Position numbers and translations under genes: made by a program. Positions 1 to 6,825 of a stretch of 10,290 nt of DNA are shown here, in pieces (the first letter of the stretch is position 1; each line of letters begins with the position of its first letter). The notes under the pieces are model-generated. The model ran no database searches, had not been told where the DNA came from, and was given only the letters and a program-made list of their open reading frames with translations. The DNA is from Deltaproteobacteria bacterium. Its GTDB lineage: Bacteria; Desulfobacterota; Deferrimicrobia; Deferrimicrobiales; Deferrimicrobiaceae. Location of the stretch: assembly GCA_003105225.1 (NCBI GenBank), contig PQAK01000034.1:1-10290 (forward strand). The letters run 5' to 3'.

Positions 1-1
1 C

Positions 2-979
2 CGCGGGAAATCGAGGCGATCACGGCTCATCGGAACATTCCTCCTTCTCTGCGTCGCCCTCGGCCCCGGGCTGATCGTCAACGGGATCCTGAAGGACCAC
101 TGGGGGCGGCCGCGCCCCCGGCAGATCGTCGAGTTCGCGGGTCGCATGGAATACGTCCCCCCGCTCCTGCCGGCCCGAACGCACGGCAAATCCTTCCCCT
201 GCGGCCACTGTTCGGTAGGATATCTTTACGCCGCCGGCTGGTGGGCCTGGCGAAGAAGCCACCCGAAGCGGGCCGCCGTGTCGCTCGCCGCGGGAATGGT
301 CGTCGGAACCCTTCTGGGATTCGGACGGATGGCCGCCGGCGGGCACTTTTTATCGGACGTCGCCTGGTCGGGGCTGATCTCCTTCGGAGTGGCGCATGCC
401 CTCTACTATTACGTGCTGCGGATCCCGGCGCGCGAGGATTCCCGGGAGGTGCTGTACCCGCGGATCGTGCAAAATCCCCGGTGGAGAGCGGCGGCGATCG
501 CCGGGGCGGCGATCTTTTCCGCGGGCATCATCGGAGGGGGGCTGCTCGCAAGCCCGCATCACAAGGATCTTTCGGCGCGGATCCGCCCGATGGTCGTCCC
601 TGCGGCCCCCATGACGCTGGAAGTGATCGCCGACAAGCTCGACGTGGTCATCCTGCTTTCCCCGGAACGGGAAGGCGGGATCGAGTGCACGGGCCATGTC
701 CACGGCTTCGGACTGCCGACCAGCAGCATCCGGGCGTCCTGGGAATTCGAGGAACGTCCCGCCCCGACGCTCCGGTATCGCGTGTCCGAAACGGGCTGGT
801 TCACGGACATCGATGGCGCGGCGCGCATCCGCCTCCCCCGCCGGATCCTGGGCAGAATCATCGTTCGGGTCGCCCAGGGCAACATCGCCGTCATCGAAGA
901 ACCGGGCGGCGAAACCGGGCCCGGGCGCCTTCCGGACATGGCCCTGCATACCTCCGACGGCCGCGTGGATCGGCCCTGA
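2..979 (+). CDS. PAP2-family membrane phosphatase, 5'-truncated (LpxE/PgpB-like superfamily)
   Basis: The reading frame is open from base 2, so the start lies before the window; 325 residues are visible. All three phosphatase motifs of the PAP2 superfamily are present: K-x6-RP (K31, R38-P39), a PSGH-type motif reading PCGH (66-69), and R-x5-H-x3-D (R109, H115, D119). The first visible ATG (base 146) would remove motif 1, so it is not the real start. Hydrophobic segments lie around residues 9-30, 91-107, 120-142 and 165-185. About 140 polar residues follow the last one; they look beta-rich, resemble no domain I can name, and may lie outside the cytoplasm. The family dephosphorylates lipid phosphates such as undecaprenyl diphosphate, phosphatidylglycerol phosphate or lipid A. 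The substrate cannot be told here, although an LpxC gene lies 2.2 kb away. The gene converges with the DUF6599-like gene (56 bases between stops). The Ser-to-Cys change in motif 2 is noteworthy. Confidence 0.85.
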   Translation, partial: RGKSRRSRLIGTFLLLCVALGPGLIVNGILKDHWGRPRPRQIVEFAGRMEYVPPLLPARTHGKSFPCGHCSVGYLYAAGWWAWRRSHPKRAAVSLAAGMVVGTLLGFGRMAAGGHFLSDVAWSGLISFGVAHALYYYVLRIPAREDSREVLYPRIVQNPRWRAAAIAGAAIFSAGIIGGGLLASPHHKDLSARIRPMVVPAAPMTLEVIADKLDVVILLSPEREGGIECTGHVHGFGLPTSSIRASWEFEERPAPTLRYRVSETGWFTDIDGAARIRLPRRILGRIIVRVAQGNIAVIEEPGGETGPGRLPDMALHTSDGRVDRP

Positions 980-1035
980 AAGTTTTCACGCAGGGGGGGA
1001 CGGCGGCTGGAACAGGCCCCGGCGCCAGGACCGCG

Positions 1036-1932
1036 TTATCTTGCCGGCGTCCCGAGCGCCTCGTCCATTTTGTGAAGCATCTCGAAGGCTTGCGGCCGGG
1101 GGAGTTTCGCCGCAACGCCCAGGACGCTATCGCCCCGGACCGAGAACCAGGCCGGGCCGCGGGAGAGATCGGCGCGGTACATCCCCGGGCCGACCCCGGC
1201 CCACCCGGGGAGCGTCGCGAGACGCTTGATCGCCCCGCCCTCCCCGGCATTCGTCTGCGGAATCAGGAGAAGGGTCCCCTGGACGCCGCCCGCATCGAAC
1301 TTCGCCTCGAAGCCCGGGGAAAGCCGTTCGTCGCCCAGGATCGCGCGCTTCTGGTAGACGATCGTGCCGGGAACGACGCCCGGGATGCGGAACGCCCGGG
1401 TCTCCGCCGGCGGGTCGCCTTTCCCGGGGATCATTCCCAAAAGCGCCCTGCCCAGCGCCAGGAGGTCCTCGCGGGTGCCGGGATCGTCCCCACCGGCCCG
1501 GATCCGGATGAAGCAGGATCCCCGGAACGTATCCAGGGACATCCCGGACAGGATCGCCTCCGAGGAATCGATCCGCACCGTCTTCTGATCGGGGAACCGG
1601 TGCTGGCTATATACGCCGAACGCCTCGCGCGGATCGCCGTGAAGGAACCTTTCGACCCGGTAGGTTCGCCCGTTGCCCTTGACCCGTCCGACGATCGCGG
1701 AGGTCATTTCCCGAAATTCGTACTGGAGGAAGAGCTCCGCTTCCCCGTCGATCTCCATGTAAAGGTTATCGGGCCCATAGAATCGCGGCGGTTCGACCAC
1801 CGCCCAATCGCCGGACCCCCCGGGAAGGAGGGGGACGCCGCCCTCCGCGGTCGGGGGGCCGGCAGCGGAGATCAGCAGGAAGGCCGAAAGGGCCAGGATC
1901 CCCGGAAACCCTCCGCTGCGGGGCGCTCCCAC
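1036..1932 (-). CDS. Secreted DUF6599-like protein of unknown function
   Basis: This encodes 298 residues. The start is GTG at 1932, preceded by a purine-rich GAGGGGAG ribosome site and only 10 bases after the stop of the upstream reductase gene, so translation is probably coupled. Residues about 10-25 form a hydrophobic stretch followed by small residues, consistent with a Sec signal peptide. The block around residues 50-75, with FYGPDNLYMEIDGEAELFLQ, resembles the N-terminal signature I associate with the DUF6599 family (a 'loose' aromatic, then I-[DN]-G-x-A-E-L-[FY]-L-x-Y). A second half from about residue 165 could be a duplication of the same fold, but this is only a guess. No catalytic motif or cysteine pattern is evident; the only cysteine is near residue 144. 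In my recollection such proteins often sit beside Tat-exported iron-sulfur aldo-keto reductases, as here. The role is unknown. Confidence 0.75.
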   Translation of the reverse strand: MGAPRSGGFPGILALSAFLLISAAGPPTAEGGVPLLPGGSGDWAVVEPPRFYGPDNLYMEIDGEAELFLQYEFREMTSAIVGRVKGNGRTYRVERFLHGDPREAFGVYSQHRFPDQKTVRIDSSEAILSGMSLDTFRGSCFIRIRAGGDDPGTREDLLALGRALLGMIPGKGDPPAETRAFRIPGVVPGTIVYQKRAILGDERLSPGFEAKFDAGGVQGTLLLIPQTNAGEGGAIKRLATLPGWAGVGPGMYRADLSRGPAWFSVRGDSVLGVAAKLPRPQAFEMLHKMDEALGTPAR

Positions 1933-1942
1933 GGGACTCCCC

Positions 1943-3118
1943 TCACGCGAGGAGCGTGTGGGCCCTGCCGGTCAAGCGGCCCACGGCAAGCCCCAGGCGG
2001 CACGGAACGACGCATCCGGTGCAGGACACGCAGGCCGCGGCCCCGGCATCCCCCAAACCCCGGTAGGAATCGCGGGCCAGCGCCTTCCGCCCGTACCCTT
2101 CGAGATAGGTCAGCGATCGCAGCACGCCCGCCACGTCCACCCCGTTCGGGCAGCGCCCGGAGCACTCCCCGCAGAGCCCGCAGTGGCGGTCGCCGATGAC
2201 CTCCTCGTAGCGCGCCAGCGTCTTGATCCCGCGCCACGACAGGCGCATGCCCGATGCCTTCAGGTTCTCGTCGACCTGGGCATAGCTCACCATCGAAGGA
2301 ATCGCCGCGGCCACGCCGGGATTCGCAAGGACCCACGCCAGCGCCGCCTGGTGAGGGCTGGGACCGCCGTCCCCGACGGGATACCCGCCGGCCTGCGTCT
2401 TCATCGCGATGACGCCGATCCCGGACGCGGCGACATCGGCGATCGCGGCGGAGAGACCCTTTCCCAGCCCCAGCGCGGTCTTGATCGATGTCGTGATCCC
2501 GGTGTCGGAGCGGAAGTTGTACGCCACCAGGACGGTCTTGTAGAACCCGTGCTTCTGCACGGCCCGCAGGACGGTCTCCTGCCCGCTGTGGGTCGTGACC
2601 CCGGGGACGCGGATCTTCCCCTGGTCGATCAGCTTTTGCAGCGCCTCGCGGGCCCGCCCGTCGGTCACCTCCCCTTCCGAGGAGATCCCGTGAAGCTGCA
2701 TGATGTCGATCGAATCGACCTGCAACGACCGCAGGCTGTTCTCCACGGAACGGATCATCCCCGGCACGTCCATGATGTGGACCTTCGAGGCGAGGACGAC
2801 CTTGTGGCGAACCCCCCGCAGGGCGCGGCCCACGATCCGTTCGTTTTCTCCCCCCATGTAGCAATCCGCGGTGTCTACATAGGTGGCGCCGTGGTCGACC
2901 GCATACCGGATGACGTCCGCCTCGCGGGTGGTCATCGCGCCCACCCCGACGGTCATGACCCGGAGGCCCGTTTTCCCCAGCGTCCTCGTCTCCGCCGGAT
3001 TGCCGCGGGTCACCGCCTCCGCGATCGCCTCGGCCCGGCGTGCGGCAGGACCGAGGACGACGCCGCCCGCGGCCATCGCCGCCATCCGGAGAAACCGCCT
3101 TCTGCTGCCGGCACGCAT
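1943..3118 (-). CDS. Tat-exported aldo/keto reductase with two C-terminal [4Fe-4S] motifs
   Basis: This encodes 391 residues. ATG at 3118 is chosen over ATG at 3136 because an AAGGGGG ribosome site (3125-3131) sits six bases before it and the protein then opens directly with the Tat motif SRRRFLR (5-11) and a hydrophobic stretch (12-23). The aldo/keto reductase barrel spans about 43-300 and keeps the catalytic tetrad: D82 and Y87 in VDTADCY, K112 in SKVH and H143 in QLHG. Two ferredoxin-type motifs follow: C313-C316-C319-C323-P and C363-C366-C369-C373. This fits the 'aldo/keto reductase with 4Fe-4S dicluster' family, for which NAD(P)H-linked reduction of a carbonyl is assumed. Tat export would place it outside the cytoplasm, where NAD(P)H is scarce, so its electron donor is puzzling. 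It lies 44 bases after lpxC and 10 bases before the DUF6599-like gene. The substrate is unknown. Confidence 0.88.
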   Translation of the reverse strand: MRAGSRRRFLRMAAMAAGGVVLGPAARRAEAIAEAVTRGNPAETRTLGKTGLRVMTVGVGAMTTREADVIRYAVDHGATYVDTADCYMGGENERIVGRALRGVRHKVVLASKVHIMDVPGMIRSVENSLRSLQVDSIDIMQLHGISSEGEVTDGRAREALQKLIDQGKIRVPGVTTHSGQETVLRAVQKHGFYKTVLVAYNFRSDTGITTSIKTALGLGKGLSAAIADVAASGIGVIAMKTQAGGYPVGDGGPSPHQAALAWVLANPGVAAAIPSMVSYAQVDENLKASGMRLSWRGIKTLARYEEVIGDRHCGLCGECSGRCPNGVDVAGVLRSLTYLEGYGRKALARDSYRGLGDAGAAACVSCTGCVVPCRLGLAVGRLTGRAHTLLA

Positions 3119-3162
3119 CGAATTCCCCCTTGGCATACCGTACGGGAGAGAGGGAGCCGGTT

Positions 3163-4476
3163 TTAGGCCCGGTCCAGCAACTCCCGGATTTTTTTCAGCA
3201 CCGCGATATTATGCGAGTGTCCCGTCATGTGCGCGATCACCTTCGCCTGCAGGCGACGGCCGAGCAGGTACAGATCACCGATGGCATCCAGGATCTTGTG
3301 GCGCACGGGTTCATCCGGGAACCGAAGGGCGTCGTTGATCGGCCCCTCCTCGCCGAAGAGGACGAAGTTGTCGAAGCGGCCGCCGAGAGCCAGCCCCTGC
3401 CGCTGCAACAGCCCGATGTCCTTCACGAACCCGAAGGTCCGCGCCGGAGCGATCTCCTTCCGATAGGCCGAAGGATCGTCGAGCCGGAAGACGAAGCGCT
3501 GCCGGCCGACCGGCGCCGGATATTCGAGCGTGTAATCGATCTCGAAAGAGTCGCACGGCTCCAGCCGGATCGACGCCTTGCCGGCATCGACCCGGACCGG
3601 TTCCTTCACCGCGATCCGGTGCCAGTCGCCGGCCTGGTTCTCGAAGCCGACCTCCTCGAACAGGGAACAGAACTCCACGGACGACCCGTCCAGCACGGGC
3701 ACCTCGCCGTTGCACTTGATGAGCAGATTGCTGATGCCGTAGGCGTTGAGCGCCGACATGACGTGCTCGATGGTGGCGACTTGCGTGCTGCCGAGGTGGA
3801 TCGTCGTGGCATACCCGGTCGACCCGACGTAATCCAGGTGCGCCGGGACCGCCCGCGTGTCGGATACTCCCACGAAATGGATTCCCGTGTCGGGACCGCG
3901 CGGCTCGAAGATCAGGCCGCTTTTCTTCCCCGAGTGAAGCCCCTGCCCAACCATCACCGCGCTGCGGGCAAGCGTCCGTTGCGGCATGAGGGCCCCGCGG
4001 GAGGCCTGGCGTTCAAACACCACGGATTGCAGGACGGAAACATCCTCCGGCGGCTGCACGCCGGTCGAAACGGAGGCATCGCCGGCAACGGCGGTCCGGA
4101 CGGCCTCCCGGGCCTCCAGGGTCCGCCGGATCGCGTTCACCACGAGATCGATCTCGAGCGGCTTTTCGATGAAATCCGAGGCGCCGACCCTTGTCGCCTT
4201 GATCGCCGTCGAAATCGTCGCGTGCCCGCTCATCATGATCACGGGCGTCTCGGGATGCGATTCCTTGATGCGCCGAAGCGTCTCGATCCCGTCCATGCCC
4301 GGCATCCAGATGTCGAGAAGCACCAGCGACGGATGCAGCGATCGAAGCTGGGAGAGCGCATCCGCTCCATCCTTGGCGAGGGCGCAGGAATACCCCTCGT
4401 CCGCCAGGACGCCGGCGAGCGATTGCCGGATGCTCGCTTCATCATCGACGATCAGGATCGGTCCAAGAGGCGACAT
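3163..4476 (-). CDS. lpxC: Fusion of a response-regulator receiver domain to LpxC (UDP-3-O-acyl-GlcNAc deacetylase)
   Basis: This encodes 437 residues, against about 300 for ordinary LpxC. The start is ATG at 4476, with GGAGG at 4484-4488 seven bases upstream; the TTG at 4482 is too close to that site. Residues 1-125 are a complete CheY-like receiver: acidic pair D11-D12, phospho-acceptor D55, switch S83 and K105. A linker of about 40 residues follows. LpxC starts near 166 (QRTLARSAVMVGQGLHSGKK). It keeps the E-H pair of the first zinc motif (E237-H238 in TIEHVMSAL), the H-x3-D motif (H393, D397 in HKILDAIGDLY) and the catalytic histidine H420 (TGHSHN). LpxC is a cytoplasmic zinc enzyme that performs the committed step of lipid A synthesis. 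All key residues of both halves are present, so both should work; phosphorylation might tune deacetylase activity or stability (inference). The gene starts 21 bases after grdA ends. Confidence 0.95.
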   Translation of the reverse strand: MSPLGPILIVDDEASIRQSLAGVLADEGYSCALAKDGADALSQLRSLHPSLVLLDIWMPGMDGIETLRRIKESHPETPVIMMSGHATISTAIKATRVGASDFIEKPLEIDLVVNAIRRTLEAREAVRTAVAGDASVSTGVQPPEDVSVLQSVVFERQASRGALMPQRTLARSAVMVGQGLHSGKKSGLIFEPRGPDTGIHFVGVSDTRAVPAHLDYVGSTGYATTIHLGSTQVATIEHVMSALNAYGISNLLIKCNGEVPVLDGSSVEFCSLFEEVGFENQAGDWHRIAVKEPVRVDAGKASIRLEPCDSFEIDYTLEYPAPVGRQRFVFRLDDPSAYRKEIAPARTFGFVKDIGLLQRQGLALGGRFDNFVLFGEEGPINDALRFPDEPVRHKILDAIGDLYLLGRRLQAKVIAHMTGHSHNIAVLKKIRELLDRA

Positions 4477-4497
4477 CGGCAATCCTCCGGTACCGGG

Positions 4498-4971
4498 TTA
4501 CCGAGGCACCGGCTGGGCGCGGAACCCCTCCATCATGGCGCTCGTCTTCGCGATCTTTTCGTCGCCGACCGCAAGCTCCAGAAGCATCAGCTCCTCCTCG
4601 TACACCTCCGGAGGAATGTGATTCCGGATTTCCGGTTCCAGCACGTGAAAGACCTTCAGGTGCAGGGCCTCTCCCGCCAGCGGGCCGGCCCAGCTGGGAT
4701 CGCCCTCCATGACCGTCCTGGAGCCGACCTCGAGGTATTGCTCGTTGGTGACTCCCCACACCACGATCAGGTTCTCCGGACCGTGTTCCTCCGCCGCCTT
4801 CTTGATCTCTGCCTGACTCGCCGAGTCAAGCGCCAGGGCGGCCGTTCAGACGAAACAGGCTTCCCGGACCAGCACGACCTGCGCCCCGGCCGCCACGAGG
4901 CACTTTTTCAGCGATTCGGCCTTGATCTCCTGGCCGTCCCCGAAGGCGATCACTTTTTTCCCTTCAAGCAT
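4498..4971 (-). CDS. grdA: Glycine/sarcosine/betaine reductase selenoprotein A (in-frame UGA = Sec42)
   Basis: Read through TGA at 4848-4846, this is a 157-residue protein that matches GrdA along its whole length. It opens MLEGKKVIAFGDG, has the redox motif C39-F-V-U42 (CFVU-TAA), then GPENLIVVWG, EGDPSWAGPLAGEALHLKVFHVLEPE and a C-terminal PPEVYEEE segment. GrdA carries the carboxymethyl group on its selenocysteine as a selenoether between protein B and protein C, and is afterwards reduced by thioredoxin. The family length is about 155-160 residues, so the gene is complete. Start ATG at 4971 overlaps the grdC stop by 8 bases (ATGCTTGA) and has GGAGG at 4981-4985. The stop is TAA. Without selenocysteine only a 41-residue N-terminal fragment would be made. 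The internal ATG/GTG codons after the TGA could not give a functional protein lacking the CxxU motif. Confidence 0.96.
4811..4848 (-). promoter_or_regulatory. Selenocysteine codon and SECIS-like hairpin of grdA
   Basis: The TGA codon (4848-4846) is followed by a hairpin. The 5' arm is 4831-4823 and the 3' arm 4819-4811, making nine pairs including one G-U, with inner stem TGACTC/GAGTCA and triloop GGC (4822-4820). The loop starts 24 bases after the TGA. Bacterial SECIS elements bound by SelB lie inside the coding region just downstream of the UGA, with a small apical loop having a G in its first two positions about 16-37 bases away; this hairpin meets those criteria. It was read by eye; no folding energy was computed. 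Confidence 0.85.
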
Positions 4972-6454
4972 CTCTCTTTTCCTCCGCAGGTTTCGGATTC
5001 GCTTCCAAGACGAAGGACAGGCCGTCCGACAGGTTCGTCATCCGGGTCAAAAACGGGCTCCCCTTGGCCACGATCATGATCCGTTTTTTCTTCCCCTCCA
5101 GGATTTCCCGGATCCCGTGCGCGATGTAGGGGATCCCGGCGGGGATGTGCCCCTGGGTCGGGGCGAAGCCGACCAGCCCCCGTTTCTCGATGAATTCGTC
5201 CATCCGGGACTTTTCGATTTCCTTCTGCTGGACGGCCAGCGCCGCGATCAGCCGGTAGTTCTTCAGGGGGATATCGTCCTGGCCGATCGGCAGCGTGATC
5301 TCCGGATTCTGCAGCTCGGTGGCGAAGCGGTCGATGTCCGTCAATTTCAACCCGTGGGATTTCAGCGGCTCCAGGATGAGGCTCTCCTGGATGCGCTGCT
5401 GCGATCCGCCCGCGCCGATCGGGTATTTCCCCAGCAGGTCGAGCCGAAGGACGGGGGAAACGCCGTCGTCATCGGTCACCAGGAAGGCCACTCCCCCGAT
5501 CACGTCTTCCAGGACCGGCATGTTTTTGTCGAGATGGCCCTGGAATTTCATCCCCAGCTTGGCGAGCGACCCCCCTGCCACGACGGCCACCTTCCGGAAC
5601 AGCCCCGCCTTGACCAGGGCGGCCGCATGGAGAATGCCGTAATGGGGTCCGACGCAGAACGATTTGACGTCGCACGTGGTGGCGTTGCGGCACCCCGCCA
5701 TTTCGCCGATGGCGCGCGCCAGGTTGCCGCCGCCCCGCTGGTACCGGTCGCCCGCCGCCTCCTCCGAACAGCTGATGATGAAATCGATCTCCGGGGCGTC
5801 GAGCTTCGAAGCGTCGAGCAGGTGCCGGAGCGCCAGGAACGCCGAAGCCTTGGTGATCAGGTTCTCCATCAGCACGAATGCCTGCAGCGATTCGTCCTCG
5901 TCGTGATGCCTCTGGAAACAGCCGATCAGCGTACCCCGGTGATAGAGCGGCAGCGATGCGTCCACGTCGATTTTCTTCCGGATTTCCTCCACGCTCTTGC
6001 CGCGGCGCAACCGGTGCACCAGGTCGTCCGATCCGCACAGGGGATGTTCGACGATCGCCGGCAGCACGGTTTCATGCAGGAACCGGCTTTCCAGCCAGAC
6101 CAGGTCATAGGAGGATTCATCCGTCGCCGCTTTCAGGAGAGCATAGAACTCCTCCTGGGGCATGATTTCCCCGAACGGTCCGGTCCGCCCGAACGGGCGG
6201 CCGCGATCCAGGAGATGCTGGTACCAGGGCTGTGCAAGCGTACGAAGCGCGTCCGGCCCCAGGTTCCCGATGAAGACCTGGTTGGGAGCGTAGCGGACGG
6301 TTTCCTCGTAGGTCCTCAAACGATCGCTTATTTTCGCTTCGAGGTCCGGATGCTTCTTTATTTCCCTGGACGGCTTGGAGCCGTGACGGACGAAATCGGG
6401 AAGGTGGACGAGGATATTGGAACAGTTCCGGATGATGACGGGATTCGCATCCAC
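4964..6454 (-). CDS. grdC: Glycine/sarcosine/betaine reductase protein C, beta subunit (GrdC)
   Basis: This encodes 496 residues, close to the usual length of about 510. The protein belongs to the FabH/thiolase-like GrdC family. It shows the block CRNATTCDVKSFCVGP (255-270) with C261 and C267, the second being the likely nucleophile position by analogy with thiolase-fold enzymes, VVAGGSLAKLGMKFQGHL (291-308) and TQGHIPAG with H436. Protein C takes the carboxymethyl-selenoether on GrdA, forms an acetyl-thioester on the enzyme and releases acetyl phosphate, normally as a GrdC-GrdD pair. The start is GTG at 6454, placed two bases after the trxA stop (TGAC-GTG), with GGAGA in the end of trxA as ribosome site, which indicates coupled translation. 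The 3' end overlaps grdA by 8 bases. Its partner gene grdD, which normally follows grdC, is not in this window. Confidence 0.94.
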   Translation of the reverse strand: MDANPVIIRNCSNILVHLPDFVRHGSKPSREIKKHPDLEAKISDRLRTYEETVRYAPNQVFIGNLGPDALRTLAQPWYQHLLDRGRPFGRTGPFGEIMPQEEFYALLKAATDESSYDLVWLESRFLHETVLPAIVEHPLCGSDDLVHRLRRGKSVEEIRKKIDVDASLPLYHRGTLIGCFQRHHDEDESLQAFVLMENLITKASAFLALRHLLDASKLDAPEIDFIISCSEEAAGDRYQRGGGNLARAIGEMAGCRNATTCDVKSFCVGPHYGILHAAALVKAGLFRKVAVVAGGSLAKLGMKFQGHLDKNMPVLEDVIGGVAFLVTDDDGVSPVLRLDLLGKYPIGAGGSQQRIQESLILEPLKSHGLKLTDIDRFATELQNPEITLPIGQDDIPLKNYRLIAALAVQQKEIEKSRMDEFIEKRGLVGFAPTQGHIPAGIPYIAHGIREILEGKKKRIMIVAKGSPFLTRMTNLSDGLSFVLEANPKPAEEKRDA

Positions 6455-6455
6455 G

Positions 6456-6797
6456 TCAGTTCTCCAGGATCGCTTTCAAGCCGTCATCGATCCGTTTTTC
6501 GGTCGAGTCGTCGAATCCGTCGATCCGGAGAACGTTTTGTCCGCCCTTGAAAAAAAGAAGGGCCGGAACACCCACGATCCTGAACCGGGCGCAAAGGCCC
6601 TGGTTGTTCCAGGCGTTGATCTTGACGACCTTGACGTTCGGATATTTCCTGGCCATCCGGTCCAGGACGGGAATGAGGGCCTTGCAGGGGGCGCAGGGAG
6701 GAGTGTAAAAATCCACGAGAACGGGAATCCCCGACTCCATGACCTCCTGCTCGAAATCCCCCTCGCCGACCTCGACGAGATGCTCTCCCGGACTCAT
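6456..6797 (-). CDS. trxA: Thioredoxin of the glycine reductase system (CAPC active site)
   Basis: This encodes 113 residues with a thioredoxin fold. The active site reads TPPC35-APC38, followed by K39, and the cis-proline P78 is in the RIVGVPALLFF motif. Classical thioredoxins have W-C-G-P-C; here the Trp is replaced by Pro and the Gly by Ala. Thioredoxins encoded in clostridial grd operons are also known for non-canonical active sites, and they pass electrons from a dedicated thioredoxin reductase (TrxB) to selenoprotein A. Its place between grdB and grdC supports this dedicated role. There is one extra cysteine, C69. The start is ATG at 6797 with GGAGG nine bases upstream, 28 bases after grdB. 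No trxB is present in the window. It is expected in the cytoplasm, as no signal peptide is seen. Confidence 0.92.
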   Translation of the reverse strand: MSPGEHLVEVGEGDFEQEVMESGIPVLVDFYTPPCAPCKALIPVLDRMARKYPNVKVVKINAWNNQGLCARFRIVGVPALLFFKGGQNVLRIDGFDDSTEKRIDDGLKAILEN

Positions 6798-6825
6798 CTG
6801 GATGAACCTCCGCCTCTCGCCTGCG

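Noticed and set aside
980..1035. Shared terminator between the convergent PAP2 and DUF6599-like genes.
   Set aside because: There are GC-rich partial inverted repeats but no clean stem followed by a T-run in either direction.
241..2199. Very long plus-strand open frame running through the PAP2 gene and opposite the DUF6599-like gene.
   Set aside because: The translation is rich in Arg, Gly and Pro with no domain, as expected for an alternative frame of GC-rich DNA; the genes in the other frames have clear family motifs.
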